The notes: a model not told the origin generated them from the sequence alone. DNA of 64,000 nt from JAGWBF01 sp965116325 (GCA_965116325.1 OZ220675.1:2294001-2358000), one strand, 5' to 3'; counted from the first letter of the stretch, positions 1 to 9,258 are shown. Translations and numbers: made by a program.

Positions 1-2
1 AG

Positions 3-512
3 GACCGGCAGGCCTTGTGGGAAGGGCTGATCAAGGGAGGCATCAACAGCATGGCCACCGACGAGTACTGCACCGACTTCGCAACCAAGATCGCCGGCAG
101 GACCACCCATGATATAACCGGCGGGCATAACGGCGCCGAGACCAGGATGGGGATCACCTTCAGCGAGGGTGTTTCCAAGCAGGGAATGTCGTTGGAGCGG
201 TTCGTCGACGTTACCTCGGCCAACGCGGCCAAGATAATGGGCTACTACCCCCGGAAAGGCGCAATCGCCACGGGAAGCGATGCCGACATAGCCCTCATTG
301 ACCCGGAGTTTTCAAAGGCGTTGTCCATGAGCGACCTGCACATCGGGGACTACAGCATCTGGGAGGGCTGGCAGGTGCAGGGATGGCCGGTGACTACCAT
401 CCTTCGAGGGAAAGTGGTGGTTGAGAACGGCCAGTTCTCTGGCTCCTTGGGTGATGGGCAACTAATCCCCAGGAAGATCGGCGGAGACATACTAAGCAGG
501 CCTGCCTGCTAG
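3..512 (+). CDS. Hydantoinase/dihydropyrimidinase-type amidohydrolase, C-terminal part
   Basis: The frame is open to the left edge, so only about 169 C-terminal residues are visible; the TTG at 15 is not taken as a start. The visible part has the end of a cyclic amidohydrolase: an Asp in MATDEYCTDF at the place of the last metal ligand, then NAAKIMGYYPRKG and GSDADIALIDP, the module that closes the barrel and returns to the small beta-sandwich. The family hydrolyses cyclic amides such as hydantoins and dihydropyrimidines in the cytoplasm. The usual SDH around the metal-binding Asp reads TDE here, so the substrate is open. Two cupin genes follow in the same direction, with 17 bases to the first. 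Confidence 0.8.
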   Translation, partial: DRQALWEGLIKGGINSMATDEYCTDFATKIAGRTTHDITGGHNGAETRMGITFSEGVSKQGMSLERFVDVTSANAAKIMGYYPRKGAIATGSDADIALIDPEFSKALSMSDLHIGDYSIWEGWQVQGWPVTTILRGKVVVENGQFSGSLGDGQLIPRKIGGDILSRPAC

Positions 513-529
513 CTAATCGGAGGGTGCAC

Positions 530-865
530 ATGTTCAAAAGACTATATTCAGGGGACGACGGACACTCTCACTTGGAAGACCTGGAGCCCCCCTTCGGCCA
601 GATAGATGGGCCGGTGCTCCAACCCGCCACAGGGGTCACCTTCAGGAAGTCGGACCCGGGCTATTTCATCGATTTCCATCCCGCGCCCCGCCGTCAGTAC
701 GTTATTACGCTGCAGGGTGAGGTTGAGATCGGCCTGGGCGATGGGTCGGTGCACAGGTTTGGTCCCGGAGATGTGATGCTGGCCGACGACCTGACGGGCA
801 AGGGCCACACGACGAGAGTCGTGGGCGATGTCCCCCGCGTTTCGGTGGCTATTCCCCTGGACTAA
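530..865 (+). CDS. Small cupin-domain protein (first of a tandem pair)
   Basis: An 111-residue single cupin domain. The core reads HPAPRRQYVITLQGEVEIG, then FGPGDVMLADDLTGKGH, which are the two cupin beta-motifs with His and Asp candidates for metal binding. I chose ATG 530 over the in-frame GTG 524 because GGAGGG lies 5 bases before it and because the protein then aligns end to end with the next gene, which starts MFYRTYTGDD against MFKRLYSGDD here. Enzymatic activity cannot be told from the sequence; many such cupins bind a metal and a small carboxylic ligand. It probably belongs with the amidohydrolase upstream. Confidence 0.75.
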   Translation: MFKRLYSGDDGHSHLEDLEPPFGQIDGPVLQPATGVTFRKSDPGYFIDFHPAPRRQYVITLQGEVEIGLGDGSVHRFGPGDVMLADDLTGKGHTTRVVGDVPRVSVAIPLD

Positions 866-897
866 CCCGCACGTATCGCGACCAAAGGTCTTGACGA

Positions 898-919
898 GCG
901 TTCCGCTATGGCGGAACGC
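898..919 (+). promoter_or_regulatory. Perfect 9-bp hairpin between the two cupin genes
   Basis: GCGTTCCGC and GCGGAACGC flank a 4-base loop TATG. There is no T-run after it, so a simple intrinsic terminator is unlikely. An mRNA processing or stability structure, or an operator, are the alternatives. It lies 38 bases before the second cupin start. Confidence 0.45.
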
Positions 920-957
920 AACGTATATTACCGACCGAGAAACGAGGAGGAACGACC

Positions 958-1284
958 ATGTTTTACAGGACGTACACGGGTGATGATGGCGAGACCCACT
1001 TCGAGCCTATCGATGCGCCGACCGGTCCGGTCAAGATCGACCCTGACGCTACCATATCCATCACGCGTTGGGAGCCGGGGCATTTCGTGGAGCTCCATCC
1101 GGCGCCCCGCCGCCAGTTCCACATTACCCTCTCGGGCATGGGCGAGCTTGTTTCCACCAATGGCACACGGCAGCAGTTCGGCCCTGGCGATGTAAACATG
1201 GTGGAGGACCTGACGGGCAAGGGCCATACCACGGCGGCGATTGGCGACGAACCCCGCGTCTTCATCTCCATACCCCTGGCCTGA
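958..1284 (+). CDS. Small cupin-domain protein (second of a tandem pair)
   Basis: A 108-residue cupin that is a clear paralogue of the gene 92 bases upstream. Both share SGDDG/TGDDG near the start, HPAPRRQ, FGPGDV and DLTGKGHTT, and both end in IPL. The ATG at 958 has GAGGAGG upstream at good spacing. The DLTGKGH segment in the second half is conserved in both copies and is probably part of the metal or ligand site. No substrate can be named. The tandem arrangement suggests duplication in place. Confidence 0.75.
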   Translation: MFYRTYTGDDGETHFEPIDAPTGPVKIDPDATISITRWEPGHFVELHPAPRRQFHITLSGMGELVSTNGTRQQFGPGDVNMVEDLTGKGHTTAAIGDEPRVFISIPLA

Positions 1285-1322
1285 TGTCGGGCCATTCTTA
1301 CTCGGGTAGAGAATAGATAGGG

Positions 1323-4073
1323 ATGGAGGAGATGTCCGCGCCGGCGACCAACGAAATGTCCAAGGCCTACGACCCCAGGGAGGTCGAGGGCCGCATCTAT
1401 AACTTCTGGCTGGATGGAGGCTACTTCAGCCCCTCCAGCGACCCCGGCAGAAAGCCCTTCGTGGTGATCATGCCGCCGCCCAACGTCACGGGCGAGCTGC
1501 ACTTGGGGCATGCGCTGACGGCCTCGATCCAGGATGTCCTCTGCCGATGGCACCGTATGTTGGGGGATGCCACCCTCTGGCTGCCTGGCAAGGACCACGC
1601 AGGCATCGCCACCCAGTGGGTTGTGGAGCAGCAGGTGGCCCGGCAGGGCACCAGCCGCCAGGAGCTGGGCAGGGAAGCCTTCGTGGAACAGGTGTGGGAG
1701 TGGGTGCGGCGCTACGGCAACACCATAGATGAGCAGCACAAACGATTGGGCGCGTCCTGCGACTGGTCCCGCCTGTGCTTCACCCTGGACCCAGGACCCA
1801 GCCTTGCAGTGCGCACAACCTTCGTCAACCTTTACAACAAGGGCTTGGTCTATCGGGGTGAGCGGATTATCAACTGGTGCCCCAGGTGTTCCACCGCCCT
1901 TTCGGACCTGGAGGTGGAGCACACAGAGCAGGATGGCTCCCTCTACTTCATCCGCTATCCCATGCAGTCTGGTCAAGGCCACATCGTGGTTGCGACTACC
2001 CGCCCCGAAACGATGCTGGGGGATACGGGAGTTGCGGTCAACCCGGAGGACGAGCGGTACGGGGCACAGGTAGGCCAGCTCGCCATTCTACCGATCGCCA
2101 ATAAGCCAATCCCTGTGGTGGCCGACGGCGCCATCGACCCCCAGTTCGGCACCGGGGCTCTGAAGGTCACTCCAGGCCATGATGCGACGGACTTCGAAAT
2201 AGGCAGGAGACACAACCTTCCCGTAGTCACCGTGATCGAGCAGGATGGGACCATGAGCGGGGAGGCAGGAATCTACGCAGGGGTGGAACGCTTTCAGTGC
2301 CGCAGCGATGTCGTCCAGCGTCTCCAGGACGATAGCTACCTGGAGAAGGTTGAGGCTTATCGTCACTCGGTGGGGCACTGCCAGCGATGCAAGACCGTTG
2401 TCGAGCCCCTTGTCAGCACCCAATGGTTTATGGATGTGGGCCACTACGATGACCCTGAGTCCATCGCAGGGCGGGCATACCGGGCTGTGTCCGAAGGGCG
2501 TATCCGCATCGTGCCCGAGCGGTTCTCCAACGTGTACAGGAACTGGCTGGAGAACATTCGCGACTGGTGCATAAGCCGCCAGCTTTGGTGGGGACACCGC
2601 ATCCCCGTATGGTACTGCCGCTCCTGCGGCGAATGCACCGTGTCGGTGGACGATGTCGCTGCCTGCGCCCACTGCCAGTCCGGGGACCTCTGGCAGGACC
2701 CGGACGTGCTGGACACTTGGTTCAGCTCAGCCCTGTGGCCGCACTCGACCGTGGGGTGGCCTGAGGATAGCGAGGATTTTTCCAGGTTCTACCCTGAGGC
2801 CGACTTCGACACTACGGTGTCGGGCCACAGCTCCTTTGTCATGGAGACGGGCTACGACATCCTGTTCTTCTGGGTGGCCCGGATGATCATGATGGGCCTG
2901 GAGAACACCGGGCGGGAGCCCTTCCACACCGTCTTCCTTCACGGCCTTATCCGCGACGCCGAAGGGGTCAAGATGAGCAAGACCAGGGGAAATGTTCTCG
3001 ACCCCCTTCAGCTCATCGAGGAGTTCGGCACAGATGCCCTGCGCTTCGCCCTGACGACGGGCACAGCCCCCGGCAACGACCAGCGCCTGGGAGAGTCCAA
3101 GCTGGAGTCTACCCGCAACTTTGCCAACAAGCTGTGGAACGCCTCCCGCTTCGTCCTATCGAACATGGATAGGGCTGCTCCTGCCGACCTCCTGGGATGG
3201 CGCAACTTGGACTCCTCTGATGGCATGGCCCGCCAGGACCGGTGGATACTGCACCGCCTCAGCATACTCAGTCGCACGGTCAACAGGTACATGGAGGAGT
3301 ACGAGCTGGGCGAAGCCCAGCGCTCCATCTACGAGTTCCTGTGGGGGGACTACTGCGACTGGTACATAGAGATGGCGAAGGTGCGCATTCGGTCAGGAGA
3401 CCAATCTCCCCTGAAGGTGCTCGCCCATGTCTTGGAGCAGACCCTCAGGCTCCTTCACCCATTCATGCCTTACATCACCGAAGAGATATGGCAGAACCTG
3501 GTGAGCAGGCTTCCGGATCGGGATGGCCTTCCCGAGTCTATCATGATCGCGCCCTATCCAAAGTTCGAAGAGGCCAGGGTGGATGCTTACGCCGATGATG
3601 AGATGCAGGAGATTCTCCAGGTGGTCCGGGCCATTCGCAACGCCCGCGCCCAGCTCCGCATTGCCCCGGGGCAGAAGCTTCCTGCAACCCTGTCGCCCGG
3701 CCCGCTGGCGGGCGCCTTGAGGGAAGAGTCCACAATGATGGAGGTCCTGGCGACTGCCTCCCCGTTGACCATCTCCGATGTCGGCGATGAGGATTCGGGC
3801 CTAACAGACCAAGCGATGACCATGGTGGTCGGCCAGGTCGTCGTAAAGGTACCCCTGGCCGGTGTGGTGGATATCTCGTCCGAGCGGGAGCGCCTCCAGG
3901 GAGAGTTGCAGGAAACCTCCGATGCCCTGGAGAGGGTACGTAAGCTGCTGGCCGACGATAAGTTCAGCAGCCGGGCCCCGGAAGAGGTTGTGGAGCGGGA
4001 GCGGGAGCGGGAGCGCTCGATGGAAGAGCGCCGGGAGCGTCTTGAGCAGGTCCTGGTCCAGATGCCCTCGTAG
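1323..4073 (+). CDS. valS: Valine-tRNA ligase
   Basis: A 916-residue class I aminoacyl-tRNA synthetase that charges tRNA-Val. The HIGH-type signature HLGH is at residues 60-63 after PPPNVTGELH, and KMSKT is at about 550-554 before RGNVLDP. Between them lie the editing insertion and a zinc-type cluster with CRSCGECTV and CAHCQSGDL. The C-terminus is a charged coiled coil (ERERERERSMEERRERL), as expected of ValRS. A second in-frame ATG at 1332 is possible but its GGAGG is too close, so 1323 is kept. The 38-base leader is too short for a T-box. The gene faces the unknown gene on the other strand across about 20 bases. Confidence 0.97.
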   Translation: MEEMSAPATNEMSKAYDPREVEGRIYNFWLDGGYFSPSSDPGRKPFVVIMPPPNVTGELHLGHALTASIQDVLCRWHRMLGDATLWLPGKDHAGIATQWVVEQQVARQGTSRQELGREAFVEQVWEWVRRYGNTIDEQHKRLGASCDWSRLCFTLDPGPSLAVRTTFVNLYNKGLVYRGERIINWCPRCSTALSDLEVEHTEQDGSLYFIRYPMQSGQGHIVVATTRPETMLGDTGVAVNPEDERYGAQVGQLAILPIANKPIPVVADGAIDPQFGTGALKVTPGHDATDFEIGRRHNLPVVTVIEQDGTMSGEAGIYAGVERFQCRSDVVQRLQDDSYLEKVEAYRHSVGHCQRCKTVVEPLVSTQWFMDVGHYDDPESIAGRAYRAVSEGRIRIVPERFSNVYRNWLENIRDWCISRQLWWGHRIPVWYCRSCGECTVSVDDVAACAHCQSGDLWQDPDVLDTWFSSALWPHSTVGWPEDSEDFSRFYPEADFDTTVSGHSSFVMETGYDILFFWVARMIMMGLENTGREPFHTVFLHGLIRDAEGVKMSKTRGNVLDPLQLIEEFGTDALRFALTTGTAPGNDQRLGESKLESTRNFANKLWNASRFVLSNMDRAAPADLLGWRNLDSSDGMARQDRWILHRLSILSRTVNRYMEEYELGEAQRSIYEFLWGDYCDWYIEMAKVRIRSGDQSPLKVLAHVLEQTLRLLHPFMPYITEEIWQNLVSRLPDRDGLPESIMIAPYPKFEEARVDAYADDEMQEILQVVRAIRNARAQLRIAPGQKLPATLSPGPLAGALREESTMMEVLATASPLTISDVGDEDSGLTDQAMTMVVGQVVVKVPLAGVVDISSERERLQGELQETSDALERVRKLLADDKFSSRAPEEVVERERERERSMEERRERLEQVLVQMPS

Positions 4074-4093
4074 GAGGGCACCGGCGCTACGAG
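4067..4093. terminator. Inverted repeat at the valS stop, possible two-way terminator
   Basis: CTCGTAG and CTACGAG form a 7-bp stem around a 13-base loop, spanning the valS stop codon where two convergent genes meet. No T-run follows on either strand, so termination is only a suggestion from position. Confidence 0.3.
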
Positions 4094-4094
4094 A

Positions 4095-4829
4095 CTAACC
4101 GCCCAGGTAGCAGTCCGAGGAACGCAGCTCTCCCAGCCTCACCAAGCCCTTCCGGGTATCACTGGCAACCCGGGCGGGATCCCAGATGCGTACCCGGCGC
4201 TTGAACAGCCAGTAGGTGAACTCCTTCAAATCGCTCAGGGAGCGTGAAGCCCGGCGCTTCTTGCCCGTTTCCTTCAGAAACTCTCTGAACAGGTCCTCAC
4301 GGCCCCCTTCGTACAATTTTGCAAAGACCGCTTCGGTTAGGTCGTCGGTATCAGGAAATCCGCGGGCGTGGTGCTGCTTGCGCAACTCTTCTTCCGTCTT
4401 TAGCTGGAGTGCCTCCTCGATCACCACACCGTACCAGTAGTTCAGGAAGGCCCGGTGCTTGCTGTGTCCAATGAGGTCACGGAACTTTTCGGGCGTGAAG
4501 TGGCTGGGAAGCTTGCCACGAAAGAGAAGCTCCTCCTTCGACTCCCTGGGGATGGCGCCATTCATTTCGCTGCAAAGCCTCTCGGCCAGCAGCAGCCAAT
4601 CGAAAGCCTCGCCGAGGAGCAGGTAGTTGTACGTCCGACCGTTGTGCTCCTCTTCTGCTAAGGTCCACTGGCCGATGCATTCCAGAAGCGCTTCACACCA
4701 TTCGCGCCCTGCCTCAAGCTCCGCCCTTAGATGGGTAACGGCGGGGACCTCATGGCGCGAGAGGCCGTTGGACGGCCAGACATCCACCTCGCGGATGTGC
4801 CTTTTTGCGGTTGCTGGCTCGGTTGACAT
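4095..4829 (-). CDS. Protein of unknown function, 244 residues
   Basis: I do not recognise the family. The protein is soluble, charged and probably almost all helical. It has no signal peptide and no membrane segment. Notable parts are a Trp/Leu-rich stretch (YLLLGEAFDWLLLAERL), a middle with SKHRAFLNYWYG, and a basic C-terminal third (KKRRASRSLSDL, FKRRVRIWDP) that could contact nucleic acid. It starts 8 bases after the stop of the PolX-N-like gene, so it is probably translated from the prs-secA transcript and may work with that helix-hairpin-helix protein. No clear ribosome site is seen before its ATG, which fits translational coupling. Confidence 0.7.
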   Translation of the reverse strand: MSTEPATAKRHIREVDVWPSNGLSRHEVPAVTHLRAELEAGREWCEALLECIGQWTLAEEEHNGRTYNYLLLGEAFDWLLLAERLCSEMNGAIPRESKEELLFRGKLPSHFTPEKFRDLIGHSKHRAFLNYWYGVVIEEALQLKTEEELRKQHHARGFPDTDDLTEAVFAKLYEGGREDLFREFLKETGKKRRASRSLSDLKEFTYWLFKRRVRIWDPARVASDTRKGLVRLGELRSSDCYLGG

Positions 4830-4837
4830 AACTATGA

Positions 4838-5338
4838 CTAGGATCCCGCCGGCGTGAGTCCGGAGGAAGGTTCCTTGGTGCGATGGGCTCGAATGAAGTT
4901 GAGGATGGCCTCGGTGCTCTTGTCTCCCATCCGGGGCAGGGCCGCCAGGGAGCCGTCCTGCGCAGCCTTCTCAATATCTTCCAAGTTGGTGATGCCCAAC
5001 TCCTTCACGATCATGGCAGCGGTCCTGGGGCCGACTCCCGGGAGCTCCATTAGGTCGAGAATCCCTTCGGGAAGCTCTGCCTTGAGCCGTTCCAGGGTTT
5101 GGACCTGGTTGGTGTCGATGAACTCCCTAATCTTCTTGCTGATGGCATCTCCGATACCGGGAATGGTCTTCAAATCCATGCCCTTGTCTAGCGCTTGGGC
5201 CAGCGAGAAAGAGAGGTGGTCTATGGTGCGGGACGCCTTTTGGTACGCCCGAATCTTGAATACCTCATCTCCTTTGAACTCCAGGAGATAGGCCATTCTC
5301 TCAAATACTTGGGCGATGTCTTCGTTGCTGTGGGTCAT
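4838..5338 (-). CDS. Stand-alone PolX N-terminal (8-kDa-like) helix-hairpin-helix protein
   Basis: A 166-residue protein matching the N-terminal part of family X DNA polymerases (HHH_8 fold). It opens with IAQVFERMAYLLE and VFKIRAYQKASRTI, then a hairpin KTIPGIGDAISKKI (57-70), a second MELPGVGPRTAAMIV (97-111) and a third near LPRMGDKSTEAIL. In bacterial PolX this part precedes the palm domain and a PHP exonuclease. Neither is present here, and the next frame is unrelated, so the gene is complete rather than cut. It should bind gapped or nicked DNA ends non-specifically. It lies 36 bases after secA. A role in repair with the downstream unknown protein is inference. Confidence 0.8.
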   Translation of the reverse strand: MTHSNEDIAQVFERMAYLLEFKGDEVFKIRAYQKASRTIDHLSFSLAQALDKGMDLKTIPGIGDAISKKIREFIDTNQVQTLERLKAELPEGILDLMELPGVGPRTAAMIVKELGITNLEDIEKAAQDGSLAALPRMGDKSTEAILNFIRAHRTKEPSSGLTPAGS

Positions 5339-5374
5339 GATACATGACGCCGTAATGGTGTTCCTGCGTACCGG

Positions 5375-7999
5375 TCAGCCGTTGCTGCCGTGGCATCGCT
5401 TGTACTTCTTGTTGCTCCCGCAGGGGCACGGATCGTTACGCCCGACCTTGCGGGTTGCAACAGCCGCTGACGCACCTCGGCTACCGGATGCCACCGCCTT
5501 CATTGGGCTTGGCTTCATGGAGCCGTTGGTGGGCCTGGTACCCGGGGCGCTGGATATGGAGGCGTAGTTGATGCTGTGCACCACATCCCGTTCGATGCGC
5601 TTGAGCAGCTCTTGGAACATGCGGCTGCCCTCGGTCTTGTACATGACCAGGGGGTCTCTTTGCCCGTATGCATGAAGTCCTACGCCTTGGCGAAGGTCGT
5701 TCAGCGAGGTGAGGTGGCTGACCCAATGGGCATCTATAGAGCGAAGCATGAGGAGCTTCTCCATCGCCTTCATGTTCTCAGGGCCCATGGATTCCTTCCG
5801 TTCACCGTAGATGGTTTGGGTGTGCTCCAACAGCCTCTCTTCGATCTTCTTTCTGTCCAGCAGGAACAGCTTTTCTTCGCTGTCCAAGTCCGACGGCAAG
5901 GGAAGCGCCACCTTTAGCTCCTCCAGGAAGCCTTCCGTGTCCCAGTCATCATGTTCCTTACCTGGGAGAGAGTACTTCACCAATTCGATGACCTTCTGCT
6001 GAACCATCGCCAGGATCGTCTGTTCCAGGTTGTCGCTAACGATGGCTTCGCGCCTCTTCGCGTAGATCACCTGCCTCTGGTTGTTCAAAACATCGTCGTA
6101 TTCGAGCAGATGTTTCCTGGTCTCGAAGTGGTGGCCCTCCACCTTCACTTGCGCCCCTTCCAGGGACTTGGTGACCATGCGGTTTTCCAGGGGAGTGTCG
6201 TCCCCCAAGCCCACGAGGCCCATAAGCCCCTTGATGCGGTCGCCGCCGAACCGGCGCATAAGGTCATCTTCCAGGGAGGCGTAGAAGCGGGAGCTTCCCG
6301 GGTCTCCCTGCCGGCCGGAGCGTCCCCGAAGCTGGTTGTCTATTCGCCGGGAGTCGTGGTGCTCAGTGCCGATGACGTGCAGGCCCCCCAGTGCAACGAC
6401 CTGCTCGTGGTCCGTCTGCCACTGTTCATTGTCCATGTCCAAGCTCTCGGGGTTGCCCCCCAGGACTATGTCCGTCCCTCGTCCGGCCATATTGGTCGCC
6501 ACGGTCACCGTTCCGGGACGTCCTGCCTGGGCTACTATCTGGGCCTCCTGCTCGTGCTGCTTGGCGTTCAGCACATTGTGGGGGATTCCCGAGCGGTGGA
6601 GCATGGCGCTGAGCTTTTCGGACTTTTCGATGGAGGTGGTCCCAACCAGCACAGGCTGACCCCTGTCGTGGTGCTCCTTTATATCTTGGGAGACGGCGTT
6701 CCACTTACCCTCTTCAGTTTTGAAGATAAGGTCAGGGCGGTCGTCCCGCACCATGGGTTTGTTGGTGGGAATCACTGCCACGTCGAAACCGTAGATCTTG
6801 TAGAACTCTTCGCTCTCCGTCAGGGCTGTGCCCGTCATTCCCGCCAGCTTGTCGTAGATGCGGAAGTAGTTCTGCAGGGTGACGGTAGCATAGGTGATGC
6901 TCTCCCGTTGGATCTTTACCCCTTCCTTTGCTTCCACAGCTTGGTGGAGGCCGTCGGACCAGCGGCGTCCGAACTGGAGCCTTCCTGTGAACTCATCGAC
7001 GATGACGACCTCACCATCTCTGACCACGTAGTCCTTGTCCCTCTTGCGCATGACTTGGGCGGTAAGGGCGTTCTCTATAAAGTGGACCAGGTGATAGTTT
7101 TCGGCATCGTACAGATTGCCCACCTTGGCCCATCGCTCCATGTTGGATATCCCCGATTGGGTCAGGGAGATGGCCTGGGTCCGGTCATCGATGGTGTAGT
7201 CGTCTTCTTTGAGGCGGGGCACCAACTTGGCAAAGGTGTAGTACAGCTGCACCGGCTCCTCGGCCGGCCCGCTGATTATGAGAGGCGTCCGGGCCTCGTC
7301 GATGAGGATGTTGTCCACCTCGTCCACGATGGCGTAGTGGTGTCCCCTCTGTACGATCCCGTCTTCAGAGACAACCATGTTGTCCCGGAGATAGTCGAAG
7401 CCAAACTCGTTGTTGGTGCCGTAGGTGATGTCGGCTCCATAAGCTTCCCGACGGGAGACGTTGGCGACGGGGATCTGCGATGCGTCGTGTCCCTCCAAGG
7501 GTGGGCTGAACATCAGGTCCGATTCGTGCTGAAGGCACGCTACGCTGAGGCCCAGCTTGTGATACACAGGCCCCATCCACGATGAGTCGCGGCGGGCCAG
7601 GTAGTCGTTTACGGTAACGACATGCACTCCCTGTCCCGTAATGGCATTCAGGTAAGCCGGCAGGGTGGCCACTAAGGTCTTGCCCTCTCCTGTCTTCATC
7701 TCAGCGACCTTGCCTTGGTGAAGAACGATGCCGCCCATTAGCTGTACGTTATAGTGTCTCTGTCCCAGGGTGCGCTTTGCCGCTTCCCGCACCACGCCGA
7801 ACGCCTCGGGCAGGAGGTCGTCCAGGTCTTCGCCCTTTGACAAGCGCTCCCGAAACTCGGCGGTCTTCCGCCCAAGGGCTTCGTCATTCAGCCCTTCCAG
7901 GTGAGGCTCAAGTTCGTTGATCTCTTTGACCAGAGGGGTGAGCTTCTTGGCGATCCGGTCTGTGGAATCGCCCAGTATCTTTGATAATACGTTGACCAT
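5375..7999 (-). CDS. secA: Preprotein translocase ATPase SecA
   Basis: An 874-residue SecA, the motor that pushes unfolded preproteins through SecYEG. The Walker A box is MKTGEGKT, the DEAD-like box is VDEVDNILIDEARTPLIIS, and the second motor domain has GTTSIEKSE and TNMAGRGTDI. The C-terminus carries the SEC-C zinc motif, PCPCGSNKKYKRCH, which in other bacteria binds SecB or the ribosome. The length is usual. It follows prs by 15 bases and is probably cotranscribed with it. Confidence 0.98.
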   Translation of the reverse strand: MVNVLSKILGDSTDRIAKKLTPLVKEINELEPHLEGLNDEALGRKTAEFRERLSKGEDLDDLLPEAFGVVREAAKRTLGQRHYNVQLMGGIVLHQGKVAEMKTGEGKTLVATLPAYLNAITGQGVHVVTVNDYLARRDSSWMGPVYHKLGLSVACLQHESDLMFSPPLEGHDASQIPVANVSRREAYGADITYGTNNEFGFDYLRDNMVVSEDGIVQRGHHYAIVDEVDNILIDEARTPLIISGPAEEPVQLYYTFAKLVPRLKEDDYTIDDRTQAISLTQSGISNMERWAKVGNLYDAENYHLVHFIENALTAQVMRKRDKDYVVRDGEVVIVDEFTGRLQFGRRWSDGLHQAVEAKEGVKIQRESITYATVTLQNYFRIYDKLAGMTGTALTESEEFYKIYGFDVAVIPTNKPMVRDDRPDLIFKTEEGKWNAVSQDIKEHHDRGQPVLVGTTSIEKSEKLSAMLHRSGIPHNVLNAKQHEQEAQIVAQAGRPGTVTVATNMAGRGTDIVLGGNPESLDMDNEQWQTDHEQVVALGGLHVIGTEHHDSRRIDNQLRGRSGRQGDPGSSRFYASLEDDLMRRFGGDRIKGLMGLVGLGDDTPLENRMVTKSLEGAQVKVEGHHFETRKHLLEYDDVLNNQRQVIYAKRREAIVSDNLEQTILAMVQQKVIELVKYSLPGKEHDDWDTEGFLEELKVALPLPSDLDSEEKLFLLDRKKIEERLLEHTQTIYGERKESMGPENMKAMEKLLMLRSIDAHWVSHLTSLNDLRQGVGLHAYGQRDPLVMYKTEGSRMFQELLKRIERDVVHSINYASISSAPGTRPTNGSMKPSPMKAVASGSRGASAAVATRKVGRNDPCPCGSNKKYKRCHGSNG

Positions 8000-8014
8000 G
8001 TGTTGGTATTGCCT

Positions 8015-8974
8015 CTAGTTGAACATCTCTCCGATGGACTGGCCTTCGTGTATGCGGCGGATGGCTTCACCCAGCAGGGGGGCCACGGACAGGACGGTTA
8101 TCTTGCCATTCCGATCGGATTCTGGGACGGGAATGGTGTCAGTCACGACCAGCTCCTCCATGGCACTGGACAGGATGCGGTCATGGGCATTTCCCGAAAA
8201 GACGGGGTGGGTGGCGCAAGAATACACCTTGGTCACACCATGGTCTTTGAGGGCATTCACCGCAGTTACCAGGGAGCCGGCGGTGTCGATCTCATCGTCG
8301 AAGGTAAGTGCTACCTTTCCCTCCACATCTCCTATCACGTTCAGCATCTCAGCCTTATCGTCGTTTCCTGTGCGCCGTTTCTCGACGATGGCCAAGGGGG
8401 CATGAAGCAGCTCGGCCATATCCCTGGCCCTCTTGCTGATCCCGATGTCGACAGCCACGATGACCAGATTGTCCAGACCTTTGTCCTGGAAATAGCGTCC
8501 CAGGATGGGGAGGGTGGTCAGCTCATCAACGGGAATGTTGAAGAACCCCTGTATCTGGCCTGCATGGAGGTCTATGGTGAGGATGCGGTCACAGCCCGCT
8601 GCCGATAGCAGGTCCGCAACCAGGCGGGCGGTTATGGGCACCCTGGGCTGGTCCTTCTTGTCAGTTCGGGCATAACCGTAGTGCGGAACCACTGCGGTGA
8701 CGCGCCCAGCCGATGCCCGCTTGGCGGCATCGATCATGATCAGCAGCTCCATGAGGTGGTCGTTTACCGGGTAGCAGGTGGGCTGCACGATGAACACATC
8801 CCGCTGACGGATATTCTCTAGGATGCGGACGAAGGTGTTGTCGTTACTGAACTTGAACACCTCAGCCTGCCCCAAGGGGATTTGCAGATAATCGCATACC
8901 GATTGGGCAAGCTGTCTGTGGGCATTGCCCGTAAACACCCTTAGCTCATCGAAAGGGCCCATGGCTTCCCTCAC
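8015..8974 (-). CDS. prs: Ribose-phosphate pyrophosphokinase (PRPP synthetase)
   Basis: A 319-residue enzyme that makes PRPP from ribose 5-phosphate and ATP for nucleotide, His and Trp synthesis. VVPHYGYARTDKKDQPR gives the ATP/PPi region and DDEIDTAGSL the PRPP-binding loop. The usual DVGGxxRAR reads DIGISKRARD. The start is uncertain: GTG 8974 gives MREAMGPFDE, while ATG 8962, four codons in, has GAGGGA 4 bases before it and may be the real start. It heads the prs-secA operon. Confidence 0.95.
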   Translation of the reverse strand: MREAMGPFDELRVFTGNAHRQLAQSVCDYLQIPLGQAEVFKFSNDNTFVRILENIRQRDVFIVQPTCYPVNDHLMELLIMIDAAKRASAGRVTAVVPHYGYARTDKKDQPRVPITARLVADLLSAAGCDRILTIDLHAGQIQGFFNIPVDELTTLPILGRYFQDKGLDNLVIVAVDIGISKRARDMAELLHAPLAIVEKRRTGNDDKAEMLNVIGDVEGKVALTFDDEIDTAGSLVTAVNALKDHGVTKVYSCATHPVFSGNAHDRILSSAMEELVVTDTIPVPESDRNGKITVLSVAPLLGEAIRRIHEGQSIGEMFN

Positions 8975-9188
8975 CGGGCATTACTCCTCACTTATATGGC
9001 CTATCCGGGCTGCTCAGGCCCATATCCGTCGCATGGCTGGGGTCGCCCCTTGGAGGTGTGTAGGTGTGTGGGCAACCGGCGAAGGCGTTGTGCCTTCTCC
9101 ATCTGGGCGTGGGAGCTTGGCTTAACGAATTGACCCGGAAGCCAGTCTGATCTTAAGTCAGCGTCCTCTTATGTCACAGGCACCGGCA

Positions 9189-9197
9189 ATTATAGCA
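9189..9197 (-). promoter_or_regulatory. Extended -10 box TGCTATAAT facing prs
   Basis: On the minus strand the bases read TGC-TATAAT, a perfect -10 with the TGn extension. The -35 is weak (TTCAGG at 18-base spacing). Transcription would start near 9182 and give a leader of about 200 bases before prs. Confidence 0.5.
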
Positions 9198-9258
9198 TGG
9201 CCACGGACTCTCCCTGAAGGGCGGTCCATGCGGTTTCAGTGCCTCTGGATACGTCCCT

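Noticed and set aside
1285..1322. T-box riboswitch before valS
   Set aside because: The leader is only 38 bases and shows no T-box sequence.
963..1982. Minus-strand frame of 339 codons across the cupin and valS start
   Set aside because: Antisense to a cupin and to the ValRS active-site region; no domain seen.
5951..7585. Long open frame (544 codons) on the plus strand inside secA
   Set aside because: It is antisense to strongly conserved SecA, has no recognisable domain, and arises from GC-rich codon bias.
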